The notes beneath the pieces were generated by a model. It did not search any database. It was not told where the DNA came from and saw only the letters and a list, made by a program, of their open reading frames with translations. A stretch of DNA of 64,000 bases from 66-474 sp035281745. Its GTDB lineage: Bacteria > Pseudomonadota > Gammaproteobacteria > Xanthomonadales > Rhodanobacteraceae. The stretch is taken from the NCBI GenBank assembly GCA_035281745.1, contig DATEDI010000020.1:62001-126000 (forward strand), in the 5' to 3' direction. The position numbers and the translations under genes were made by a program. Below are positions 25,672 through 33,952 of the stretch, piece after piece (the stretch's first letter is position 1; each line of letters begins with the position of its first letter).

Positions 25672-25773
25672 CTTTGATCCCCGGTCAGGAAACCCCATGC
25701 ACGCCGCCCGCGCGGCGTTGCAAAGCCGAAATGGTACGCCGACAATGCGTCGATGCATCCCGGAGTGTTGTTT

Positions 25774-26346
25774 ATGACACGCACGCGGCGAAAAATCCAT
25801 GACCCCCGCCTGATCGGGTTGGCCATCCTGGCGTCCCTGCTGGCCGGCTGCGCCAGCGCGCCTCCACCGATCCAGATGATGGATCACGCGCAGATGGAGA
25901 TCCGCGCAGCGCGCAGTGCCGGCGCGGCCACCACCGCGCCGGACACGTTGGGCGAGGCCGAACGTCGGTTGGCGGCGGCGCAGCAGTTCAGCGCCAACGG
26001 CGACAACGGCAGGGCCGCCGACAAGGCCACGGAAGCCGAAGCCGCCGCCGCCACCGCGCGGGCACGCGCCGAGGCCGCGAAACTCGATCGCCAGATCGAC
26101 CAGCAGACGCAGGTGAATGCCGGCCTGCAGGCCGACCTCGAACGTCGCCAAGCCGCGGCTGCCGCGGCCCAGCAGGCCGTGACGGCACCGCCCGCCGCGG
26201 CGTCGTCCAGCGGCAACGGTACGGTGGACCTGCCCGCGATCCAGCTCGGGCAACCGGCGCCGAATTCCAGCACTGGCGAGCCCGCGCCGGCCAGTACCTC
26301 AGGACAGCCGGGATTGAATCCATCAGGACCGGGGGTGCACCCATGA
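25774..26346 (+). CDS. DUF4398-type envelope lipoprotein
   Basis: The 190-residue protein has a lipobox ending at C26 (LLAGC), an Ala/Glu-rich helical region with the pattern ARSAGAATTAPDTLGEAERR typical of DUF4398, and a Pro/Gly/Ser-rich tail. DUF4398 proteins are periplasmic or outer-membrane anchored and of unknown function. The ATG at 25774 is chosen for the lipoprotein signal and a CGGAG site; an ATG at 25753 is in frame. Its stop overlaps the next gene as ATGA, so the two are coupled and probably work together. Confidence 0.75.
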   Translation: MTRTRRKIHDPRLIGLAILASLLAGCASAPPPIQMMDHAQMEIRAARSAGAATTAPDTLGEAERRLAAAQQFSANGDNGRAADKATEAEAAAATARARAEAAKLDRQIDQQTQVNAGLQADLERRQAAAAAAQQAVTAPPAAASSSGNGTVDLPAIQLGQPAPNSSTGEPAPASTSGQPGLNPSGPGVHP

Positions 26347-27257
26347 GGCATGCGATCACCACCGCCGCGCTGATCGGCGCGCTGGCTTTCGGCCTCGGCG
26401 CCGTGGCGCCCGTCCATGCCGCAACGAAAGACCCCGACGTGGCGCGGCTGTCGGCGCAACTCGAACAATTGAGTGCCGATCCCGAGCTCGGTCAATACGC
26501 GCTGGCCCAGCAGGTCCTGGCGCGTAACGCGATCAACGATCTGCAGGACGCCGGTCGCAGCGGGCACGACCATGCCTTGTTCATGGCCGAGCAGCGCGTC
26601 GCGCTGGCGCAAGCCTCGGCGAAGACCGAAGCCGATCGCGCCAAGCTCGATCAGCTTCGACAGGAACACGACCAGATCATGCTGCAAGCCAGCCAGGCCG
26701 ATGCGGCCGCCGCGCGTGCGGAATTGGCGCGTCAGCGACTGCAATACGAAGCAGCCGTCCAGCAGGCCCAGATGTTGCAGCAGCAGGGCGCGCAGGCGAC
26801 CCAGCAAGCCCAGCAGGCGCAAGCCGAGGCCGAGCAGGCCAAGAAGCTGGCCGCGGCGCAGGCGCGCGCCGCCACGCTGGCACGCAAGGAAGCGCGGCTG
26901 GCCGAAGCCGCGACCAAGGCGCTGCAGGGCGGCAGCGACGACGGCGCCTCGGCGAGCGGCAGCAGCGACAGCGGCCACGCCAGCGGCAGCTTGCAGCTGT
27001 CCGCGGCGTCCTTCCAATCCGGTTCCGACAGCCTGTCCACATCCGGTCAGCGGCGCGTGGCGAATTTCGGGCGCGCGCACGCCGGGCAGAAGATCATCGT
27101 CGCGCCGCGCGCATCCAGCAGCGATCGGGTGCTGGCGGGCCGCCGTGCGATGGCGGTGCAGCAGGCGCTTGCCGCCGCGGGGACCGGGCAGGTCACGGTC
27201 TGGAAGGTGGCGTCGGCGGCGCAAGGCATGGAAGTGGAGATTCGCACGCAGAAGTAG
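26343..27257 (+). CDS. DUF4398/OmpA-like coiled-coil periplasmic protein
   Basis: The 304-residue protein has a cleavable signal peptide ending AHA-type near residue 26. A DUF4398-like N-terminal half and a long Gln/Ala/Arg coiled coil (about residues 90-200) follow. After a Ser/Gly linker comes a C-terminal domain with a degenerate OmpA pattern (FQSGSDSLSTSGQRR and GRRAMAVQQALAAAG). The coiled coil and OmpA-like end suggest a link between outer membrane and peptidoglycan. It is coupled to the upstream lipoprotein gene. Confidence 0.7.
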   Translation: MRHAITTAALIGALAFGLGAVAPVHAATKDPDVARLSAQLEQLSADPELGQYALAQQVLARNAINDLQDAGRSGHDHALFMAEQRVALAQASAKTEADRAKLDQLRQEHDQIMLQASQADAAAARAELARQRLQYEAAVQQAQMLQQQGAQATQQAQQAQAEAEQAKKLAAAQARAATLARKEARLAEAATKALQGGSDDGASASGSSDSGHASGSLQLSAASFQSGSDSLSTSGQRRVANFGRAHAGQKIIVAPRASSSDRVLAGRRAMAVQQALAAAGTGQVTVWKVASAAQGMEVEIRTQK

Positions 27258-27426
27258 TGCGCAAGGGCAGTCGTTTTCGTCGTGGCAAGCGGAAGAATCT
27301 GCGCGCGAAAGCGGCTCGGGAAGGCGGTTAAAGTGCGGCATCCGGCGGGTCGACGCCGGTCTGCGAGACGCTCCCCGACGCACAACGTAAATCATTGTTG
27401 CGTTTACATATTTCAGGGAACTTTCT

Positions 27427-27505
27427 GGCTTGGCCGAACGGGTTGCCAAGCCCCGCCGGTCGGAGTAGGGTCAGCCTCGAGGTCGGCCTCTTGCCGGCCC
27501 CGAGG
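27427..27505 (+). ncRNA. Candidate structured RNA upstream of the ydcH-like gene
   Basis: Two strong hairpins lie in the 367-bp gene-free gap 27258-27624. The first is GGCTTGGC (27427-27434) with GCCAAGCC (27445-27452). The second is an 11-bp stem formed by CCTCG plus GGTCGG (27475-27486) and CCGGCC plus CGAGG (27494-27505), with a single A/C internal mismatch and a 7-nt loop. They could be a 5' leader, an attenuator or a small RNA. The rest of the gap shows no gene. Confidence 0.3.
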
Positions 27506-27624
27506 CGCCATCGCATGAATCCCGCATTCGTTCGAATTCCACGCTCCGCCGTCGCGGCGCGTGGATGTGGTCGTGCGCGCGCCGCAATCCATCAAGCGTT
27601 TGCCACGCAAGAGGAGGCTGCTCA

Positions 27625-27846
27625 ATGTTCGAACAACAGCAGAAAGATCACATAGACGCAGTGATGAAGGCGAATCCCGAGTTCCGCCGCCTTTATCAGT
27701 ATCACCGAGAGTTGGACAGCAAGGTCCACGATGCGGAGCTCGGTGTACTGCCGATGCACGACAACCAGCTGCTCGGCATGAAAAAGGAAAAGCTGCAACT
27801 GAAAGACCGCCTGACCCGAATGTGGAGCCAGATGGGCAACGCCTGA
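27625..27846 (+). CDS. YdcH family small protein (DUF465)
   Basis: The 73-residue protein begins MFEQQQKDHIDAVMKANPEF and has the family pattern of an N-terminal helix, an F-R-R-L-Y-x-Y-H-x-E-L-D centre and a charged second helix (KKEKLQLKDRLTRMW). YdcH proteins are short helical hairpins of unknown function. The ATG at 27625 follows a clear GAGGAGG site. A hairpin terminator candidate lies 28 bp after the stop. Confidence 0.85.
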   Translation: MFEQQQKDHIDAVMKANPEFRRLYQYHRELDSKVHDAELGVLPMHDNQLLGMKKEKLQLKDRLTRMWSQMGNA

Positions 27847-27873
27847 GACGTTGCCAAGCCCGAAGAATCCTCG

Positions 27874-27897
27874 CCGGCCCGCCATAGCGCGGGCCGG
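27874..27897 (+). terminator. Possible terminator hairpin after the ydcH-like gene
   Basis: CCGGCCCGC at 27874-27882 pairs perfectly with GCGGGCCGG at 27889-27897 over a CATAGC loop. The following TTCGTT tract is weak, so termination may be inefficient. Confidence 0.5.
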
Positions 27898-27990
27898 TTC
27901 GTTGATGCCGATCCGTTATGATGGATAGTCTCACGCATCCACCGCGAGTGAATGCGGTGAGCGCGCGCGAAAGTGAATCCGGGAAACAGC

Positions 27991-29358
<1,368 letters not shown>

Positions 29359-29389
29359 ATGCCGTGTCGAAGACGACGTGGCTCTACGG

Positions 29390-29426
29390 TTGACCGGCTT
29401 AGATAAATGTAGTAACGTTTCTACAT
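29390..29426 (+). promoter_or_regulatory. Promoter and palindromic operator of the Phd-PIN module
   Basis: TTGACC (29390-29395) and a weak TAACGT (29413-29418) are 17 bases apart. A 20-bp palindrome, ATGTAGTAACGTTTCTACAT (29407-29426), overlaps the -10 box and has only one mismatched pair. This fits autorepression by the Phd/YefM antitoxin encoded 22 bp downstream. Confidence 0.55.
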
Positions 29427-29448
29427 AACCTGCATGAAGTAAAGCGCC

Positions 29449-29697
29449 GTGACAATCACTATCTCAAGTCGGGAATTCAATCAGGACGCCGGGGGCGCCA
29501 AAAAGGCGGCCAAGCGTGGTCCCGTGTTCATTACCGACCGGGGCCGCCCGGCGCACGTGTTGTTGAGCATCGAGGATTATCGGAAGCTGGTCGGCAAACA
29601 TCCGGACGTGGTCGAATTGCTCACCATGAAAGGTGACCCGATCGCGTTCGAACCGCCGCGTATGCGCGAGGGTCTGCGCCGCGGCTTGAAGTTCTGA
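29449..29697 (+). CDS. Phd/YefM family antitoxin
   Basis: The 82-residue protein begins MTITISSREFNQDAGGAKKA and continues GPVFITDRGRPAHVLLSIEDYRK, the classical Phd/YefM DNA-binding fold. The C-terminal tail (about residues 60-82) would wrap the toxin. It starts with GTG, lies 4 bp before the PIN-domain gene, and has a palindromic operator just upstream. The pair forms a type II toxin-antitoxin module. Confidence 0.88.
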   Translation: MTITISSREFNQDAGGAKKAAKRGPVFITDRGRPAHVLLSIEDYRKLVGKHPDVVELLTMKGDPIAFEPPRMREGLRRGLKF

Positions 29698-29701
29698 CGG
29701 G

Positions 29702-30112
29702 ATGTACCTGCTTGATACGAACGTCGTGTCCGAGCTGCGCAAGCAGCATGCTGACCAACGAGTGAAGGCATGGGCACAAGAAGTGCCACCGCCAAGCCTT
29801 TTTCTGTCTGCAATCACGGTGCTTGAACTCGAAACCGGGATATTGCAGATGGAACGCCGCGACAAAAAACAGGGTGCAGCCTTGCGCAACTGGCTGGACA
29901 AGCAGGTGCTGCCTGCATTCGCGGAGCGCGTGCTTCCGGTCGATCTTGTCGTGGCGTTGCGATGCGCGCGCTTGTATGTACTTGATCGAATGGCGGATGG
30001 GGATGCCTTGATCGCAGCGACCGCGCTGGTTCATGGCCTCGTCGTGGTGACGCGCAACACGTCGGATTTCGAACCAGCCGGCGTGAGGCTGTTCGATCCA
30101 TGGCAGGCATGA
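29702..30112 (+). CDS. PIN-domain toxin (VapC/FitB type)
   Basis: The 136-residue protein is a predicted Mg2+-dependent ribonuclease. Acidic active-site residues are present: D5 in MYLLDTNVVSE, E43 in AITVLELETGI, and the DGDALIAATAL and TRNTSDF segments. Length and motifs match VapC/FitB toxins. It appears intact. Immediately after its stop lies a short remnant of a different toxin gene (BrnT), so this module seems to have landed in an older toxin-antitoxin locus. Confidence 0.9.
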   Translation: MYLLDTNVVSELRKQHADQRVKAWAQEVPPPSLFLSAITVLELETGILQMERRDKKQGAALRNWLDKQVLPAFAERVLPVDLVVALRCARLYVLDRMADGDALIAATALVHGLVVVTRNTSDFEPAGVRLFDPWQA

Positions 30113-30159
30113 GCAGAGACACCCCAAGCGGATAAAATAGTGCGACACGAATATTTGCC

Positions 30160-30243
30160 ATGATCAGTTATCGCGGTTCCAACATTCGCCTCATTTTGGT
30201 CCGGCGCTCTCGGATCGAGGAGGTTGCTCTATATGAAAGCTAA
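30160..30243 (+). pseudogene. Remnant of a BrnT toxin gene (C-terminal 27 codons)
   Basis: The short frame begins ISYRGSNIRLILVRRSR and ends EEVALYES. This matches the conserved C terminus of BrnT ribonuclease toxins (typically YRGxxIRIISxRRxxxxExxxYE, from memory). The upstream frame hits a stop nine codons earlier and is not BrnT-like, so some 60-70 N-terminal residues, including the catalytic part, are gone. The end overlaps the antitoxin start by 11 bp, as in intact brnTA operons. It may survive because it carries the antitoxin's ribosome site GAGGAGG. Confidence 0.7.
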
Positions 30244-30460
30244 AACATCCGATCGCAAATTCGAGTCCGGTACAGACGTCATTGGCGATCTTGACTTGGC
30301 CCAGACGCCAAGGCCACAGCTCGCGCAAAAGCGTGTCAATGTCGATTTTCCCAACTGGATGATCGATCGGCTGGACAAGGAGGCTCGACGCTTGGGCGTG
30401 ACCCGGCAGTCAGTCATCAAGGTCTGGCTTTCCGAGCGTCTTGAGCAAACAGCTTCCTGA
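30233..30460 (+). CDS. BrnA-type CopG/RHH antitoxin, orphaned
   Basis: The 75-residue protein has a C-terminal ribbon-helix-helix domain (KRVNVDFPNWMIDRLDKEAR and RRLGVTRQSVIKVWLSERL). This is the arrangement of BrnA, which binds BrnT with its N-terminal part and represses its own operon. The ATG at 30233 has a GAGGAGG site. The cognate toxin gene is reduced to 27 codons, so it is an antitoxin without a local toxin; it could still repress or neutralise BrnT elsewhere. Nine bp separate it from the metB-like gene. Confidence 0.82.
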   Translation: MKAKTSDRKFESGTDVIGDLDLAQTPRPQLAQKRVNVDFPNWMIDRLDKEARRLGVTRQSVIKVWLSERLEQTAS

Positions 30461-30468
30461 CAAAGGAC

Positions 30469-31641
30469 ATGATGTTGAAGACGACGAACAATCCCCTCTC
30501 TCTCGCCCTCGCGACCCGCGCGATCCACGCCGGCCAGTCGCCCGATCCGTCGACCGGCGCGATCATGACGCCGATCTACCAGACCTCGACCTACGTGCAA
30601 GCCAGTCCCGGCAAGCACCAGGGATTCGAGTATTCGCGCACGCAAAATCCCACGCGATTCGCGTGGGAACGGTGCGTCTCCGACCTCGAAGGTGGCGTCG
30701 CGGGGTTCGCGTTCGCCTCCGGCATGGCTGCGATCGCGACGGTGCTGGAGCTGCTCGATTCCGGCAGCCACGTGATCGCGATGGATGACTTGTACGGCGG
30801 CAGCTATCGCCTGTTCGAACGCGTGCGTCGGCGCAGCGCGGGCATCGATTTCAGTTTCGTCGACTTGAACGATGCGGCGGCATTGAAGGCCGCGCTGAAA
30901 CCCAACACGCGGATGATCTGGGCGGAAACGCCGACCAATCCGATGTTGAAGCTGGTCGATCTGAAAAAGATCGCAGCGTTCGCGAAGAAGCACGACCTGC
31001 TGCTGGTCGTGGACAACACCTTCTGTTCGCCGATGGTGCAGCGCCCGCTGGAATTCGGCGCCGACATCGTGGTGCATTCGGCGACCAAATACTTGAATGG
31101 CCATTCCGACATGGTCGGCGGTGTCGCCATCGCGTCGACGCAGGAACTCGCCGAACGCCTGGCGTTCCTGCAGAACTCGGTGGGCGCGGTCGCCGGACCG
31201 TTCGACGCCTTTCTCGCCTTGCGCGGCGTGAAAACGCTGGCGTTGCGCATGCGGGCGCATTGCGCCGGCGCGCTGGAACTGGCCAAGTGGCTGGAGAAAC
31301 ATCCCGCGGTCGACCGCGTGATCTATCCGGGCCTGAAATCGCATCCGCAGCACGCATTGGCGCGCCGCCAGATGCACGGCTTCGGCGGCATCGTGACGAT
31401 CGAAGTAAAAGGTGGCCTCAAGCAGGCGCGCCGCATGCTGGAGCGCTGCCAACTCTTCGCGCTGGCCGAATCGCTGGGCGGCGTCGAAAGCCTGATCGAA
31501 CACCCCGCCATCATGACCCACGCCTCCGTCCCGCCCGCGAATCGCAAGCGGCTCGGCATCAGTGATGGCCTGATCCGGCTGTCGGTCGGTGTCGAGGACG
31601 TGCGCGATTTGCGCGACGAACTCGCCCGTGCGCTGGCGTAG
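30469..31641 (+). CDS. metB: Cystathionine gamma-synthase/gamma-lyase (Cys/Met PLP family)
   Basis: The 390-residue fold-type I PLP enzyme has the TRAIHAGQSPDPSTGAIMTP start, YSRTQNPTR, FASGMAAI, and the PLP lysine K207 in SATKYLNGHSD. Sequence alone does not separate synthase (MetB) from lyase. With cbs as near neighbour, a gamma-lyase in cysteine formation from cystathionine is at least as likely. It follows the BrnA-type gene by 8 bp and may be partly transcribed from that promoter, an unusual coupling of metabolism to an antitoxin. Confidence 0.9.
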   Translation: MMLKTTNNPLSLALATRAIHAGQSPDPSTGAIMTPIYQTSTYVQASPGKHQGFEYSRTQNPTRFAWERCVSDLEGGVAGFAFASGMAAIATVLELLDSGSHVIAMDDLYGGSYRLFERVRRRSAGIDFSFVDLNDAAALKAALKPNTRMIWAETPTNPMLKLVDLKKIAAFAKKHDLLLVVDNTFCSPMVQRPLEFGADIVVHSATKYLNGHSDMVGGVAIASTQELAERLAFLQNSVGAVAGPFDAFLALRGVKTLALRMRAHCAGALELAKWLEKHPAVDRVIYPGLKSHPQHALARRQMHGFGGIVTIEVKGGLKQARRMLERCQLFALAESLGGVESLIEHPAIMTHASVPPANRKRLGISDGLIRLSVGVEDVRDLRDELARALA

Positions 31642-31737
31642 GGTTCCCGGCTGGCCAGTACATCACCAGTCAGCCAAATGTCACGATAATCCAGCGCCTT
31701 TCAGTTCGAGCCGTGCGGCACGGAGCGCACACCCGTC

Positions 31738-32565
31738 ATGACGATATCAACTTATCGCCTGCTCAATCCGCTTTCTCCTTACGTTGCGTTGAAGCGCCAT
31801 TTCGCGTTGGTAGTGCAGATGGCGAAACGCGATGTGGCGAAGCGTTACCGCGGATCATTTGCTGGTCTGTTCTGGGCCTTCTTCAATCCCTTGCTGATGC
31901 TGTTCATCTATACCTTTGTCTTCGGCGTGATCTTCAAGGCTCGCTGGAATCCGCAAGTGACGGGCCACTTCCAGTACGCCATCGTGCTGTTCGCGGGCCT
32001 GAATATAAGCACCATGTTCTCGGAATGTGCGAATAAGGCAACGACCCTCATCGAGGAGAATACGAGCTATGTCAAACGCGTCGTATTCCCGTTGGAAACG
32101 CTTTCCTGGAGCACTTTGGGCTCGGCGTTATTTCACCTGTTTATTTCGACAATTGCCCTACTTGCGCTTTCGCTGATTGTGAACGGGAAGATCCCCTGGA
32201 CGGTCGTACTGTTTCCACTCGTCATTGCATGCTTCATGCCGCTGATGGCGGCTACGGTCTGGTTGCTTGCATCGCTGGGGGTCTTCTTCCGTGACGTCAA
32301 GCAGCTTGTGAGCATAATCACCACTGCGCTTATGTTCCTTGCCCCGATCCTTTACCCCAAGGAGATGATTCCTCCGCAGTATCAGATTTTGCTGTACATG
32401 AATCCACTGACCATCATCGCCGAGGCTTCGCAGAATGTCTTGCTGTGGGGCAAGCCGCCGAACTGGGTTCATCTGATCGTTTATGTCGCAGTTTCCAGCG
32501 TTTGCGCGTGGGTTGCGTTCGCGTGGTTCCAGAAAACAAGAAAGGGATTCGCAGATGTCCTCTGA
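31738..32565 (+). CDS. wzm: Polysaccharide ABC exporter permease (Wzm type)
   Basis: The 275-residue ABC-2 permease has six hydrophobic segments and the family motif KRDVAKRYRGSFAGLFWAFF. Together with the Wzt ATPase it moves lipid-linked polysaccharide (O-antigen or similar) across the inner membrane. It opens the surface polysaccharide locus. The sequence is clearly less GC-rich than the metB region before it. Its end overlaps the ATPase gene by 11 bp. No JUMPStart/ops element is seen upstream. Confidence 0.9.
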   Translation: MTISTYRLLNPLSPYVALKRHFALVVQMAKRDVAKRYRGSFAGLFWAFFNPLLMLFIYTFVFGVIFKARWNPQVTGHFQYAIVLFAGLNISTMFSECANKATTLIEENTSYVKRVVFPLETLSWSTLGSALFHLFISTIALLALSLIVNGKIPWTVVLFPLVIACFMPLMAATVWLLASLGVFFRDVKQLVSIITTALMFLAPILYPKEMIPPQYQILLYMNPLTIIAEASQNVLLWGKPPNWVHLIVYVAVSSVCAWVAFAWFQKTRKGFADVL

Positions 32566-33952
32566 CGACATCCGAATCCAGATCGAAGGCTTGTCGAAGC
32601 GCTACGAAATGTACTCGCAGCCTTCCGATCGTCTCAAGCAGATGATCCTTCCTCGGTTCCAACGTGCCATGGGGCGTTCCCCCCACTCGTACTTCAAGGA
32701 GTTCTGGGCGCTGCGCGACGTGACCTTCAACGTTCGTCGTGGTGAGACGGTGGGTATCGTTGGTCGCAACGGTTCCGGGAAATCAACGTTGCTCCAGATG
32801 ATTTGTGGGACGATTCACCCTACGCTTGGCCAGCTTGAGGTTGATGGCCGTATTTCCGCTTTGCTGGAGCTCGGTGCGGGATTCAATCCTGAGTTCACGG
32901 GACGGGAGAACGTCCTGCTGAGTGGGTTGGTCTATGGTATTCCCGAAGAAGAAATACGCCAGAAGTATGACGAGATACTTGACTTCGCCGGAATCGGAGA
33001 ATTCATCGATCAACCTGTAAAAACGTACTCCAGCGGCATGTACGTAAGGCTGGCGTTTGCTGTGGCAATCAATGTTTCACCAGATCTCTTGGTCGTGGAC
33101 GAAGCCTTGGCTGTAGGCGACGAAGCGTTCCAGCGCAAATGTCTCGCTCGGATCGATGCGATATGCGAGTCCGGGGCGACAGTGTTGTTCGTGTCACATT
33201 CAGCGGGAACGGTCGTGGAGCTTTGTGATCGTGCCATTTTGCTGGATGGTGGAGAAATGCTGATGGAGGGAACGCCGAAGGATGTCGTCACCACTTATCA
33301 GAAACTTCTCTACGCACCTCCTGAAAAGGCGCCGCAAATCCGCGAGCGTATCATCGCGGAGCACCATGGTTCCTGCGCGGCTCCGGTAACTACCGCGGCT
33401 TTTGGTGGCTCAGGAGTGTCGGTCGGATCGCCAGGGGATCACGGCACGCACGAGGAGGATGATCCCGCCTATTGGGAAGAGGGCTTGGTCTCGAAAAGCG
33501 TCGTCGAGTATGCGCGACAGGGGGCCTGCATCGAGGATCCGCACGTGCAGACGCTTGATGGCCGCAAGGTCAATGTATTGTCTCCCGGCCGGACTTACAT
33601 CTATACCTACAAGGTCCGGTTGGAACGCCCGCTCGCACGCGTGCGTTGCGGAATGATGGTGAGGTCACTGACCGGCATCGAGGTCAGTGGTGCCGCCAGC
33701 ATGCTTCAACAGGAGTCCCTTCCGGTTGTCGACTCCGGAGCCATGCTCGACGTGCGATTCACGTTTCGGTGCCTTCTGCATCCGGGTGTTTATTTCCTCA
33801 ACGCGGGCGTGCTGGCGGCGGTCAGTGAAGGCGAGGAGTACGTGGATCGCAGGATCGATGCCTTCATGTTCCGTGTCATGCCGTCATCAAGCCGGTTGGC
33901 GACCGGATTCGTGGATTTGCTGGAAGGGAAGCCCGAAGTCCGGGTTGCATGA
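32555..33952 (+). CDS. wzt: Polysaccharide ABC exporter ATPase with carbohydrate-binding domain (Wzt)
   Basis: The 465-residue protein has an ABC ATPase domain (Walker A GRNGSGKST at 70-78, signature YSSGMYVRLAFAVA, Walker B LLVVDEALAVGD) and a C-terminal Wzt beta-sandwich (about residues 305-455). In Wzt proteins the C-terminal domain recognises the capped end of the polymer, so length or chemistry of the non-reducing end probably gates export. That fits the acyl, sulfo and methyl modifying genes later in the locus. The ATG at 32555 overlaps wzm. Its stop overlaps the next gene as ATGA. Confidence 0.93.
   Translation: MSSDDIRIQIEGLSKRYEMYSQPSDRLKQMILPRFQRAMGRSPHSYFKEFWALRDVTFNVRRGETVGIVGRNGSGKSTLLQMICGTIHPTLGQLEVDGRISALLELGAGFNPEFTGRENVLLSGLVYGIPEEEIRQKYDEILDFAGIGEFIDQPVKTYSSGMYVRLAFAVAINVSPDLLVVDEALAVGDEAFQRKCLARIDAICESGATVLFVSHSAGTVVELCDRAILLDGGEMLMEGTPKDVVTTYQKLLYAPPEKAPQIRERIIAEHHGSCAAPVTTAAFGGSGVSVGSPGDHGTHEEDDPAYWEEGLVSKSVVEYARQGACIEDPHVQTLDGRKVNVLSPGRTYIYTYKVRLERPLARVRCGMMVRSLTGIEVSGAASMLQQESLPVVDSGAMLDVRFTFRCLLHPGVYFLNAGVLAAVSEGEEYVDRRIDAFMFRVMPSSSRLATGFVDLLEGKPEVRVA

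Noticed and set aside
27529..27545. T-loop-like sequence GTTCGAATTCC suggesting a tRNA
   Set aside because: No acceptor, D or anticodon stems can be folded around it.
31642..31737. JUMPStart/ops element ahead of the polysaccharide operon
   Set aside because: No GGCGGTAGC-like motif was found.
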